Shown: piece after piece, positions 7,897-16,054 of the stretch | How the letters are laid out: each line of letters begins with the position of its first letter | How positions within the stretch are numbered: the first letter of the stretch is position 1 | Source: Deltaproteobacteria bacterium | Lineage (GTDB): Bacteria > Desulfobacterota_E > Deferrimicrobia > Deferrimicrobiales > Deferrimicrobiaceae | DNA: 26,492 bases | Assembly (NCBI GenBank): GCA_023489025.1 | Contig: JAMDCN010000024.1 | Location: forward strand, 1-26,492 | Direction of reading: 5' to 3' | The notes under the pieces: generated by a model | Seen by the model: only the letters and a program-made list of their open reading frames with translations | The model's database searches: none | Told to the model about the DNA's origin: nothing | Program-made: the position numbers and the translations under genes

Positions 7897-9495
7897 ATGG
7901 GGAAGAGCATCGCAGGGCGGGCCATCCTGATCGCGGTCCTGACCGTATCCTCCGTCGTGATCCTGCTTCCGAGCCTGACGAACGTGCTGCCGGCCGCCTG
8001 GCAGCAGAAGATGCCCAAGATCAACCTGGGGCTCGATCTCCAGGGCGGCGTGTTCCTCCGGCTTGCCGTGGACATCGACAAGGCGGTCGAGAACACCGTG
8101 ATGCGGTACGCCGACGATGCGCGGGCGATCCTCCGGGAGAAGGGGATCCCGGTCCTCGGGCAGGAGAAGGCGGGCCAGGACGGCTTCTCCCTGAAGCTCC
8201 CGCCGGGCGACTTCGGCCAGCGGGCCCTGGCGCTCCTCAAGGACGAGCTCCCGTCCCTCGACGTCTCCCTGGCCGAGGTGACCTCGTCCGGGGTCACGCT
8301 CGTCGGGCGGATGAAGCCGTCCGAGATCCAGGCGATCCGGGCGAACGCCGTCAGCCAGGGCGTCGAAACGATCCGGAACCGGATCGACCAGTTCGGCGTC
8401 CGGGAGCCCCAGATCGTCGGCGAGGGCGAGGACCGGATCGTCGTCCAGCTCCCGGGCGTCAAGGACCAGCAGCGCGCCATCGACCTGGTCGGGAAGACCG
8501 CGCTCCTCGAGTTCAAGCTCGTCGACGAGGGGGTGAGCGTCGAGGAGGCGCTGAAAGGGAACCTCCCCGAGGACGACCAGGTCCTCTACGAGCGGACGAC
8601 CGACCGGTCGACCGGCCGGGTCACGAAGGTCCCGTTCGTCGTGAGGAAGCGGGCGCTGCTCACCGGCGACATGATCAAGAACGCGAAGGTCGCCTTCGGG
8701 TCGCAGCGGGGGGGCGGGGCGTACGTCCAGCTTTCCTTCGACTCCCGCGGCGCGAAGATCTTCGACCGGGTCACCGCGGAAAACGTCAAGCGGCGGCTCG
8801 CCATCGTGCTCGACGACACGATCTACTCCGCGCCGGTCATCCAGGAGCGGATCTCCGGGGGCGAGGCGCAGATCACCGGCGACTTCACCCCGGAACAGGC
8901 CTCCGACCTCGCCATCGTGCTCCGGGCCGGGTCGCTTCCCGCCCCCGTCAAGGTGATCCAGAACGTGTCGGTCGGGCCGTCGCTGGGGCTCGACTCCATC
9001 CAGAAGGGGATTCGCGCGGCGCTCATCGGCGCGGTCCTGGTCGTCACCTTCATGGTGTTCTACTACCGGTTCGCGGGGCTGGTGGCCGACTTCGCCCTGA
9101 TCTTCAACATCCTGTACCTCCTGTCGGGGATGGCGCTTCTGTCGGCGACGCTGACGCTCCCGGGGATCGCCGGGATCATCCTGGCCATCGGGATGGCCGT
9201 CGACTCGAACGTGCTCATCTTCGAGCGGATCCGGGAGGAGCTCCGGATGAAGAAGAGCCCCCGGGCCGCGATCGACGCGGGGTACGACAAGGCGTTCTGG
9301 ACGGTCGTGGACTCCCACGTGACCACCCTCATCACGGCGGTGATCCTCTTCCAGTTCGGGACCGGCCCGATCAAGGGGTTCGCCGTCACGCTCTCGATGG
9401 GCGTTGCGATCAACCTGTTCACGGCGCTGGTCTGCACGAAGGTCGTCTTCGACTCCATCAACGCCAGGCGTCCGCTGAAGACGCTGAGCATCTAA
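7897..9495 (+). CDS. secD: Protein translocase subunit SecD
   Basis: SecD (532 residues) helps pull exported proteins across the membrane using the proton gradient. An N-terminal membrane helix (about residues 8-30) precedes the diagnostic motif INLGLDLQGGVFLRL. The large periplasmic domain includes VSQGVETIRNRIDQFGVREPQI and IVVQLPGVKD. The C-terminal five-helix membrane part starts near GLDSIQKGIRAALIGAVLV (about residue 365) and includes GMAVDSNVLIFERIREEL, the conserved SecD/SecF transmembrane signature. AAAGGAG (7877-7883) lies 13 bases before ATG 7897, a rather long spacing. It is the central member of yajC-secD-secF. No truncation is visible. Confidence 0.97.
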   Translation: MGKSIAGRAILIAVLTVSSVVILLPSLTNVLPAAWQQKMPKINLGLDLQGGVFLRLAVDIDKAVENTVMRYADDARAILREKGIPVLGQEKAGQDGFSLKLPPGDFGQRALALLKDELPSLDVSLAEVTSSGVTLVGRMKPSEIQAIRANAVSQGVETIRNRIDQFGVREPQIVGEGEDRIVVQLPGVKDQQRAIDLVGKTALLEFKLVDEGVSVEEALKGNLPEDDQVLYERTTDRSTGRVTKVPFVVRKRALLTGDMIKNAKVAFGSQRGGGAYVQLSFDSRGAKIFDRVTAENVKRRLAIVLDDTIYSAPVIQERISGGEAQITGDFTPEQASDLAIVLRAGSLPAPVKVIQNVSVGPSLGLDSIQKGIRAALIGAVLVVTFMVFYYRFAGLVADFALIFNILYLLSGMALLSATLTLPGIAGIILAIGMAVDSNVLIFERIREELRMKKSPRAAIDAGYDKAFWTVVDSHVTTLITAVILFQFGTGPIKGFAVTLSMGVAINLFTALVCTKVVFDSINARRPLKTLSI

Positions 9496-9511
9496 CGGGG
9501 CTTATAAGGAC

Positions 9512-10426
9512 ATGATCGAACTCGTCAGGAACACGAAGATCGATTTCATGGGCATCAAGAGGTACGCCTTCGCGTTTTCCGCGGTCCTCGTCGTCCTTGG
9601 CCTCGTCGGCGCGGTCCAGGCGTTCCGGGGCGCCGCCAACATGGGGATCGACCTCGCGGGCGGGACGTCGATCCAGGTCAGGTTCCGGAATCCCGTCCCG
9701 ATGGACCGGGTGCGGCAGGCGCTCGCCGCGGCGGGTCACGGGGAGGCGAGCCTCCAGAGCGTGCCGGGCGAGAACATCCTCATCATCAAGGTCCGGGGGA
9801 AGGCGAAGGAGGAGAAGATGGTCGGCGACGCGATCGTCGGCCTCCTCCGGCAGAACTTCCCCGACGACCCGCTCACGGTGGAGAGCCTCGCCGAGATCGG
9901 TCCCGCCATCGGGAAGAAGCTCCGGACCGACGCGATCCTGGCGCTCTCGGTGTCCGCCCTCGCCATCATCATCTACCTGGCGTGGCGGTTCGAGTTCAAG
10001 TTCGGCGTCGCGGCCGCCGTCGCGACGATGCACGACGTCATCGTCCTTGTGGGGATCTTTTACCTGATGAACCGGGAGATGGACCTCCTGTTCATCACCG
10101 CGCTGCTCACCATCGCCGGGTACTCCCTGACCGACACGGTGGTCGTGTTCGACCGGATCCGTGAGAACATCCGCCTCCGCAAGGCCCAGACGTTCTCCGC
10201 GACGATCAATTTGAGCGTCAACGAAGTGCTGAGCCGGACGATCATCACGTCCCTCACCGTGCTGTTGACCTGCCTCGCCCTCCTGTTCTTCGGCGGCGTG
10301 GTCCTCCGGGAGTTCGCCCTCGCCCTGACGATCGGCGTCGTCGTCGGGACCTACTCCTCCATCTTCGTGGCGAGCCCGATCGTGGCGATCTGGCGCGGCG
10401 AACGGATGGTCGAGGTCAAAAGGTAG
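9512..10426 (+). CDS. secF: Protein translocase subunit SecF
   Basis: This 304-residue protein is the SecD partner. A first membrane helix (about residues 15-38, AFAFSAVLVVLGLVGAV) is followed by the SecF motif MGIDLAGGTSIQVRF. A short periplasmic domain precedes five C-terminal helices with LITALLTIAGYSLTDTVVVFDRIRENIR, here split as AGYSLTDTVVVFDRI plus flanking residues, the counterpart of the SecD signature. The end region LFFGGVVLREFALALTIG is also typical. ATG 9512 is preceded by aagga and lies 16 bases after secD. A second Met at codon 13 is possible but would shorten the family-conserved N-terminus. recJ starts two bases after the stop. Confidence 0.97.
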   Translation: MIELVRNTKIDFMGIKRYAFAFSAVLVVLGLVGAVQAFRGAANMGIDLAGGTSIQVRFRNPVPMDRVRQALAAAGHGEASLQSVPGENILIIKVRGKAKEEKMVGDAIVGLLRQNFPDDPLTVESLAEIGPAIGKKLRTDAILALSVSALAIIIYLAWRFEFKFGVAAAVATMHDVIVLVGIFYLMNREMDLLFITALLTIAGYSLTDTVVVFDRIRENIRLRKAQTFSATINLSVNEVLSRTIITSLTVLLTCLALLFFGGVVLREFALALTIGVVVGTYSSIFVASPIVAIWRGERMVEVKR

Positions 10427-10428
10427 GG

Positions 10429-12168
10429 GTGGCGGGGCGCGTCGAACGCCGGTGGACGCTTCGGGCCCCTGACGCGGAGGCGGTCCGGGAGATCCGCGCC
10501 GCCACCGGACTCTCGCCCACGGCCGCGTCGATCCTGGTCAACCGCGGCATCGTCGCCCCGGCGGACGCCGGGGCGTTCCTCTCGGGGACTCTCCGGGACC
10601 TCTCCGAACCGCACGCGATGAAGGGTCTCGCGGAGGGCTCCGCCCGGCTCTTCGAGGCGGGCCGCCGGCGCGAGCCGGTCCTCATCTACGCGGACTACGA
10701 TGCCGACGGCGCTGGTCTGCACGCCGTTCTCTTCCTCACCCTTCGCGAGATCTTCCCGGACCTGCCGGTCCGCGTCCACCAGAACCACCGAACCCGCGAC
10801 GGATACGGGATCAAGGATGTTCATCTCGAAGAGGCGGCCCGGGAGGGGGTGCGGGTCGTCGTGACGGTGGACTGCGGGATCAGCGACGTCGGGCCGGTGT
10901 CGCGGGCCGCGGCCCGCGGGATCGACGTCATCGTGACGGACCACCATCTCCCGGGAGACGAGCTGCCCCCCGCCTTCGCCGTCATCGACCCCCGGCGGAA
11001 GGACTGCCCCCACCCGGACAAGGACCTCGCCGGCGTCGGCGTCGCGTTCCTCCTCGCGTGCGGGGTCCGGCGCGCGGCGCGCGATGCGGATCCCGCGGGG
11101 AACGGCCCGCTCCCGAACATGCGGCAATGCCTCGACCTGGTCGCGCTCGGGACCGTCGCCGACATGGTCCCGCTGCGGGGGGACAACCGGATCTTCGTCC
11201 GGGCCGGGCTCGAGGAGATGCGGGCGCGTCCCCGGCCCGGCATCCGGGCGCTGATGGCGGTCGCCGGCTGCTCCGGCGAAACGGTCTCCGAGACGGACCT
11301 CGCGTTCCGGCTGGGGCCGCGGCTGAACGCCGCGAGCCGGGTGGGGGATCCCGGCCGGAGCTTCGAGATCCTCGTGACGGACGACGACTCGATCGCCGCC
11401 CCGATCGCCGCGGAGCTCCATCGCGACAACGCCCGCCGGCAGGCGGAAGAGGAACGGATCCTTCGCGAGGCGGAGAGGTTGCTCTCGGCGGCCCCGCCCG
11501 GGCCCGGCTACGGCGCGATCGTCCTGTCGGATCCGGCCTGGCACCCGGGGGTCCTGGGGATCGTGGCATCCCGGCTTGCGGACCGGTTCCACCGTCCCAC
11601 GGTGCTCCTCCGGGAGGAGGAGGGCGAGGCGAAAGGATCGTGCCGGAGCGTCGAGGAGTTCCCGCTGATCGACGCCCTCGCCGAGCTGGCGCCGATCCTC
11701 TCCCGCTACGGGGGCCACCGGCAGGCGGCGGGCGTGGCCATGCCCCTGGCGAACCTGCCGGCGTTCCGGGAGGGGCTCGCCGGGATCGCGCGGCGGTACG
11801 CCGAGGGCCGCGACGTCTCGCCGCGGATCTTCGTCGACGCCGAGGTGGGGCTGCGCGACGTGTCGACCGCGTTTCTTGCGGAGCTGGAGCGGCTGCGGCC
11901 GTTCGGCATGGGGAACGAGGAGCCGGTCCTTCTCGTCCGGAACGTCCGTGTGGGACGCGTCGTCCCGATGGGGGCGGACGGCCGGCACACGCGGTTCGAG
12001 GTGGCGGACCGCGACCGCCGGTTCGAGGTCGTGGCGTTCCATCGGAACGGGCTCCCCGTGGGCCCCGGAGAGCCGCTGGACCTGCTGTTCACCCCCCAGA
12101 GGAACCATTACAGGGGGACGGGCTCCGTGCGGCTCATGCACCGGGATGCGCGGCCGCACGTTCCCTGA
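10429..12168 (+). CDS. recJ: Single-stranded-DNA-specific exonuclease RecJ
   Basis: RecJ degrades single-stranded DNA 5' to 3' in recombination and mismatch repair. The 579-residue protein starts at GTG 10429, two bases after secF. The DHH phosphoesterase part contains YADYDADGAGLHAVLF (motif I), VTVDCGIS (motif II), VIVTDHHLPGDELPP (motif III, DHH) and KDLAGVGVAFLLA. The DHHA1 part has LGPRLNAASRVG and the GGH motif in YGGHRQAAGVAM, followed by a C-terminal OB-fold with RPFGMGNEEPVL. Motif I reads DADGAGLHA where most family members have a Thr-rich sequence after DADG, a mild deviation. Metal-binding Asp and His residues are all present, so activity is expected. No intrinsic terminator is seen after it. 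Confidence 0.94.
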   Translation: MAGRVERRWTLRAPDAEAVREIRAATGLSPTAASILVNRGIVAPADAGAFLSGTLRDLSEPHAMKGLAEGSARLFEAGRRREPVLIYADYDADGAGLHAVLFLTLREIFPDLPVRVHQNHRTRDGYGIKDVHLEEAAREGVRVVVTVDCGISDVGPVSRAAARGIDVIVTDHHLPGDELPPAFAVIDPRRKDCPHPDKDLAGVGVAFLLACGVRRAARDADPAGNGPLPNMRQCLDLVALGTVADMVPLRGDNRIFVRAGLEEMRARPRPGIRALMAVAGCSGETVSETDLAFRLGPRLNAASRVGDPGRSFEILVTDDDSIAAPIAAELHRDNARRQAEEERILREAERLLSAAPPGPGYGAIVLSDPAWHPGVLGIVASRLADRFHRPTVLLREEEGEAKGSCRSVEEFPLIDALAELAPILSRYGGHRQAAGVAMPLANLPAFREGLAGIARRYAEGRDVSPRIFVDAEVGLRDVSTAFLAELERLRPFGMGNEEPVLLVRNVRVGRVVPMGADGRHTRFEVADRDRRFEVVAFHRNGLPVGPGEPLDLLFTPQRNHYRGTGSVRLMHRDARPHVP

Positions 12169-12203
12169 CCGGCGCCGCGTCGCGCTTCCCGCGGCATCCC
12201 GTG

Positions 12204-12233
12204 TTGTGCGGGGGACGCCTGCCGGGATAAAAT
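12204..12233 (+). promoter_or_regulatory. Candidate promoter for the speB-pdaD operon
   Basis: In the 136-base gap after recJ, TTGTGC (12204-12209) is followed after 18 bases by TAAAAT (12228-12233). The -10 is good (5/6) and stands out in GC-rich surroundings; the -35 matches mainly at TTG. The rest of the gap is GC-rich without a clear terminator, and it ends in the strong Shine-Dalgarno sequence gaggagg (12291-12297). Confidence 0.4.
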
Positions 12234-12304
12234 CGGCGCGGCGGCGCGAGCGCAGCGGGCGGCCGGTTTCCCGCGAGGGTCGCCCCCGAAGAGGAGGTTC
12301 GAAG

Positions 12305-13195
12305 GTGAAGCCTTATGCCGTGAGTTTCGGAGGGATCTCGGACAAGTACGCATCCTGGAAGAGCGCGACGTTCGCCGTGATCCCCGCACCCATCGACATG
12401 ACGACGACCTACGTGGGCGGGACCCGCAACGGGCCGCGCGCCATCATCGACGCCTCCGCCCACATGGAGCTGTTCGACGAGGAGAACAAGATCGAGACGT
12501 ACCGGGCCGGGATCTGCACGACGGCCGAGGTGCCGGTCCTGTCGACAGGCCCCCTCGCGACGGTCCGCGAGGTGGAGAAGCGCGTCCGCGCGGTCGCCAA
12601 GGCGGGGAAGTTCCCGGTCCTCCTCGGCGGGGAGCACTCGGGGACGGCCGGGGCGGTGACGGCCCTCAAGAAGAAGCACGGCGACCTCACCGTCCTCCAG
12701 TTCGACGCCCACGCCGACCTGCGGGACAGCTACCTCGGGAGCCCGTGGAACCACGCCTGCGTGGGGCGCCGGATCGTGGACGCCGGCGCGAAGCTCATCC
12801 AGGTGGGGGTCCGGAGCATGTCGGAAGAGGAGGACCGGTTCCTCAGGAAGTCGGAGAACGTGAAGGCGTTCTACGCCTCGGAAGTGCGCGACAACCTCGC
12901 CGACGTGACCAAGGGGATCGTCAGCAACCTGTCGGGAAACGTTTACGTCACGATCGACCTGGATGTCTTCGATACGGGGATCATGCCCGCCGTGGGGACG
13001 CCCGAACCCGGGGGGCTGGGGTGGTTCCCGGCGATCGACATCCTCCGGGACGTCCTGCGCGCCGATTGCCTGGTCGTCGGGTTCGACGTCATGGAGCTGG
13101 CCCCCATCCCCGGAATGGTGGCGCCGGACTTCCTCGCCGCGAAGCTCTGCTACCGGATCATGGGGTGGGTCCTCGCGTCCCGCGAGGAGAGATGA
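12305..13195 (+). CDS. speB: Agmatinase-type ureohydrolase SpeB
   Basis: This 296-residue member of the arginase/agmatinase superfamily would hydrolyse agmatine to putrescine and urea. Mn-binding motifs are in order: [22 protein letters not shown] and [22 protein letters not shown], then FDVMELAP with the conserved glutamate. The N-terminal part has [18 protein letters not shown], typical of agmatinases. GTG 12305 is chosen because gaggagg lies seven bases upstream; upstream in-frame codons overlap recJ. Agmatinase rather than arginase or formiminoglutamase is inferred from the neighbouring arginine decarboxylase gene, which makes agmatine. The stop overlaps a possible upstream start of pdaD (ATGA). 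Confidence 0.94.
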   Translation: MKPYAVSFGGISDKYASWKSATFAVIPAPIDMTTTYVGGTRNGPRAIIDASAHMELFDEENKIETYRAGICTTAEVPVLSTGPLATVREVEKRVRAVAKAGKFPVLLGGEHSGTAGAVTALKKKHGDLTVLQFDAHADLRDSYLGSPWNHACVGRRIVDAGAKLIQVGVRSMSEEEDRFLRKSENVKAFYASEVRDNLADVTKGIVSNLSGNVYVTIDLDVFDTGIMPAVGTPEPGGLGWFPAIDILRDVLRADCLVVGFDVMELAPIPGMVAPDFLAAKLCYRIMGWVLASREER

Positions 13196-13224
13196 CCCTC
13201 GCACGCGCAAAGGAGACGCCGACG

Positions 13225-13764
13225 ATGCTGGTCCCCTCGAAAGTGTTCTTCACGAAGGGCGTGGGGCGACACCGCGAAGAGCTGACCTCCTTCGAACTGG
13301 CGCTGCGCGATGCCGGGATCGAGAAGTACAACCTGGTGCAGGTGTCGAGCATCTTCCCGCCGAAGTGCCGGATCACCAAGAAGGAGGAGGGGCTCAAGCT
13401 CCTGGCCCCGGGCCAGATCGTCTTCGTCGTCATGAGCCGCTGCTGCAGCGACGAGCCGCGCCGGCTCATCGCCGCCTCCGTCGGGTGCGCCCTCCCCTCG
13501 GACCGCTCCGTGTACGGATACCTGAGCGAGCACCACGCCTTCGGCCAGACCGAGAAGGTGGCCGGCGACTACGCCGAGGATCTCGCCGCCGCGATGCTCG
13601 CCTCGACGCTCGGGATCGAGTTCGACGAGAAGAAGAGCTGGGACGAGAAGAAAGAGGTCTGGAAGATCAGCGGCAAGATCTACCGGTCCTTCAACATCAC
13701 CCAGTCCGCGATCGCCAAGGACGAGCACACGACGGTGATTGCCGCCGCGGTCTTCGTCCTCTGA
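13225..13764 (+). CDS. pdaD: Pyruvoyl-dependent arginine decarboxylase PdaD
   Basis: PdaD turns arginine into agmatine using a self-generated pyruvoyl group rather than PLP. The 179-residue proenzyme opens with the family-typical [18 protein letters not shown]. The self-cleavage site is Ser41-Ser42 in VQVSSIFPP; Ser42 becomes the pyruvoyl group. Later family features are [12 protein letters not shown] and the glutamate-rich C-terminal half. ATG 13225 has AAAGGAG nine bases upstream. An alternative ATG at 13192, overlapping the speB stop, would add 11 residues that do not look conserved. Together with SpeB this gives a two-step putrescine route. Confidence 0.94.
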   Translation: MLVPSKVFFTKGVGRHREELTSFELALRDAGIEKYNLVQVSSIFPPKCRITKKEEGLKLLAPGQIVFVVMSRCCSDEPRRLIAASVGCALPSDRSVYGYLSEHHAFGQTEKVAGDYAEDLAAAMLASTLGIEFDEKKSWDEKKEVWKISGKIYRSFNITQSAIAKDEHTTVIAAAVFVL

Positions 13765-13774
13765 GGGGGGAGGC

Positions 13775-14767
13775 ATGAGAGGGGCGCGGATTCTCTCCAC
13801 GGGGCGGGCCCTGCCGCCGCGCGTCGTCACGAACCACGACCTCGCGAAGCTCATGGACACCTCGGACGAGTGGATCGTCCAGCGGACGGGGATCCGGGAG
13901 CGGCGGTACGTCGACCCGGGGACGACCACCTCCGACCTGGGCGCGCAGGCAGCGCGGATCGCCATCGAGCGGGCCGGCCTCACGCCTTCGGACATCGACT
14001 TCCTCGTCTTCGCGACGCTGTCGCCGGACATCTACTTCCCCGGCTCGGCCGTGTTCGTCCAGGAGAAGCTGGGCATGCGCACCGTCGGCGCGCTCGACAT
14101 CCGGACCCAATGCACCGGCTTCATCTACGGGCTCTCGATCGCCGAGACCTACGTGAAGGCCGGGGTGTACGACCGGGTCCTCGTGATCGGGGCCGAGGTC
14201 CACAGCACCGGGCTCAATTTCTCGACGGCGGGGCGGGACGTCGCCGTGATCTTCGGCGACGGCGCGGGCGCGGCGGTCGTCGGGCCGGGCGAGGCGGGCC
14301 GGGGGATCCTGTCGTCGCACCTCCACGCCGAGGGGAAGCACGCCCGGGAGCTGATGCTCGAGGCGCCGGTCTCGGGGGAACATCCCCGGATGACCCACGA
14401 GATGATCGACGCGGGACGGCACTTCCCCCGCATGAACGGCCGGCTCGTGTTCGTCCACGCGGTCCGGCGCTTCCCCGAGGTCATCCGTGAGGCGCTCGGG
14501 GCGAACGGCCTCTCCGAAAGCGACCTCTCGCTCGTGATTCCGCACCAGGCGAACGTCCGGATCACGCAGGCGGTCGCCGAGGGGCTCAAGGCGCCCAGGG
14601 GAAAGGTCTTTTCGAACATCGAGAGGTATGGGAACACGACCGCCGCCTCGATCCCGATCGCGCTGGACGAAGCTCTCGATCAGGGGCTGGTCCGGGAGGG
14701 CGACCTCGTCTGCCTGGCCGCCTTCGGGTCCGGCTTCACGTGGGGCGCGACCCTTATCCGCTGGTGA
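13775..14767 (+). CDS. fabH: Beta-ketoacyl-ACP synthase III (FabH-like)
   Basis: KAS III condenses acetyl-CoA (or another acyl-CoA) with malonyl-ACP to start fatty acid synthesis. This 330-residue protein carries the full Cys-His-Asn triad: Cys113 in DIRTQCTGFIYGL, His257 in VIPHQANVRI and Asn287 in ERYGNTTAASIPIALDEA. The N-terminal TSDEWIVQRTGIRERR and the glycine-rich FGDGAGAAVVG are also typical. The segment between about residues 195 and 220 (LEAPVSGEHPRMTHEMIDAG) seems longer than in the E. coli enzyme. No other fab gene is nearby, so a starter role with unusual acyl-CoA or a specialised ketoacyl synthase is possible. GGGGGGAGG lies just before ATG 13775. It overlaps rimI by one base. 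Confidence 0.88.
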   Translation: MRGARILSTGRALPPRVVTNHDLAKLMDTSDEWIVQRTGIRERRYVDPGTTTSDLGAQAARIAIERAGLTPSDIDFLVFATLSPDIYFPGSAVFVQEKLGMRTVGALDIRTQCTGFIYGLSIAETYVKAGVYDRVLVIGAEVHSTGLNFSTAGRDVAVIFGDGAGAAVVGPGEAGRGILSSHLHAEGKHARELMLEAPVSGEHPRMTHEMIDAGRHFPRMNGRLVFVHAVRRFPEVIREALGANGLSESDLSLVIPHQANVRITQAVAEGLKAPRGKVFSNIERYGNTTAASIPIALDEALDQGLVREGDLVCLAAFGSGFTWGATLIRW

Positions 14768-15243
14768 TGGTTCTTCCGGAAAAGGCGACGATCCGGGAGA
14801 TGGGTCCGGCGGACCTCGACGGCGTGATGGCGATCGAAGCCGTTTCCTTCCCCACGCCATGGTCCCGGCGGCTGTTCGTCGAGGAGATCGGGCGGGTCTT
14901 CTCGGACGCTCTCGTGGCGGTTCGGGAGAGCGACGGCTCCGTCCTCGGCTACGCGGTCTGCTGGACGGTGGCGGGGGAGTCGCACCTCCTCAACATCGCG
15001 GTTCACCCGGATGCCCGTGGGCGGGGACTCGGGCGCGCGCTCCTCAGAGAGTGCCTGCGGCGGGGCGCGTCCGCCGGGGCGACGCGGATCCATCTCGAGG
15101 TCCGGCCGGGGAACCGCGAGGCGCTGGGACTTTACCGGAAAGAGGGGTTCCGGTTGATCGGGATCCGGAGAGGGTACTACACTGACACGGGAGAGGACGC
15201 GCTGATCCTCGCCCGGGAGCTCGGGAAGGATGACATCGCCTGA
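14767..15243 (+). CDS. rimI: GNAT acetyltransferase, RimI (ribosomal protein S18-alanine N-acetyltransferase) type
   Basis: This 158-residue GNAT-fold protein contains the acetyl-CoA-binding motif VHPDARGRGLGRALL (Q/RxxGxG/A type) at about residues 80-94. The RimI-like C-terminal sequence LEVRPGNREALGLYRKEGF leads into IRRGYYTDTGEDALILAREL, where the GYY and EDA elements match RimI. RimI acetylates the N-terminal alanine of ribosomal protein S18; other GNAT targets cannot be excluded. The N-terminus includes VSFPTPWS, again RimI-like. ATG 14767 overlaps the fabH stop (TGATG), indicating translational coupling. The 3' end overlaps pyrK by 14 bases. Confidence 0.88.
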   Translation: MVLPEKATIREMGPADLDGVMAIEAVSFPTPWSRRLFVEEIGRVFSDALVAVRESDGSVLGYAVCWTVAGESHLLNIAVHPDARGRGLGRALLRECLRRGASAGATRIHLEVRPGNREALGLYRKEGFRLIGIRRGYYTDTGEDALILARELGKDDIA

Positions 15244-16054
15244 CCGGATGCGGTTCGTGACGGGGACGGTCGTCCGGAACGACGGGCACGGCCCGATCTT
15301 CTACCGGATGACGGTCTCGCTGCCGGATCCGGTGGCGTTTTCCCCCGGCCAGTTCGCGATGGTCTCGGGCTGGCGGGGGAATGACCCGCTCCTGCCGCGT
15401 CCCCTGGCGATCTTCCGGGCCGGGAAGACGCGCGGAAGCGGGACGGTCGAGTTCGTCTACAAGGTCGTCGGACGGGGGACCGCCCTGCTCTCCGGCCTCC
15501 ACCCCGGCGACCCCGTTTCGCTCACGCTTCCCCTCGGGCGAGGGTTCGCGATGGGGCGGGAAGGGCGCGATTACTGGCTCGTCGGAGGAGGCGTCGGATT
15601 CTCGTCGATCTTCCCCGCTGCGGCTGCGATGCTCGCCGAGGGGGTCCCGTTCGACCTGTTCCTGGGGGCCAGGACGCGCGAGGAACTTCCCCCGAAGGAG
15701 TTGACTCCCGGCGCGTCGCTCCCGGGGTGCCTCCACCTCTGCACCGAGGACGGCACCGCCGGCTACCATGGGCGGGTCACGGACGCCGTCCTGGAACGGC
15801 TGTCGCGTCTTCCCTCCGCCGACCTCGCCCGGCTCACGATCCTGGCGTGCGGTCCCCGGGAGATGCTCAAGGCGATCGCCCTGCGCGCCGGGACGGGAGG
15901 CGTCGAGGCGCAGGTCGCCCTCGAGAACCATATGGCGTGCGGGTTCGGGGTGTGCTGGGGGTGCGTCGTCGCTCTCCGCGAGGAGGACAAGGTGGGGTAT
16001 CGCCGCGTCTGCCGGGAGGGGCCCGTATTCGACGCGAAGGAGGTGGTCTGGTGA
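15230..16054 (+). CDS. pyrK: Dihydroorotate dehydrogenase B electron transfer subunit PyrK
   Basis: PyrK passes electrons from the class 1B dihydroorotate dehydrogenase to NAD through FAD and a 2Fe-2S cluster. The protein (274 residues) shows the flavodoxin-reductase-like FAD domain with FSPGQFAMVS and LLPRPLAIF, and a nucleotide-binding domain with WLVGGGVGFSSIFPAA. A C-terminal cysteine cluster reads ACGFGVCWGCVVAL and ends with a fourth cysteine in YRRVCREGPVF, the known cluster-binding layout. ATG 15230 overlaps rimI; ATG 15248 (MRFVTGTVV) is an alternative that would remove six residues. The stop overlaps pyrD as GTGA, consistent with a PyrK-PyrD complex made in equal amounts. Confidence 0.95.
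   Translation: MTSPDRMRFVTGTVVRNDGHGPIFYRMTVSLPDPVAFSPGQFAMVSGWRGNDPLLPRPLAIFRAGKTRGSGTVEFVYKVVGRGTALLSGLHPGDPVSLTLPLGRGFAMGREGRDYWLVGGGVGFSSIFPAAAAMLAEGVPFDLFLGARTREELPPKELTPGASLPGCLHLCTEDGTAGYHGRVTDAVLERLSRLPSADLARLTILACGPREMLKAIALRAGTGGVEAQVALENHMACGFGVCWGCVVALREEDKVGYRRVCREGPVFDAKEVVW

Noticed and set aside
6313..9318. Very long open frame of about 1000 codons on the minus strand
   Set aside because: It lies antisense to tgt, yajC and secD, which carry clear family motifs. Its translation is Arg/Asp/Pro-rich low-complexity sequence, as expected for GC-rich shadow frames. Other long minus-strand frames were rejected for the same reason.
13192..13224. Upstream ATG 13192 as the pdaD start
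   Set aside because: It overlaps the speB stop (ATGA), but AAAGGAG is positioned for ATG 13225 and the family-typical N-terminus starts there. It is kept only as an alternative.
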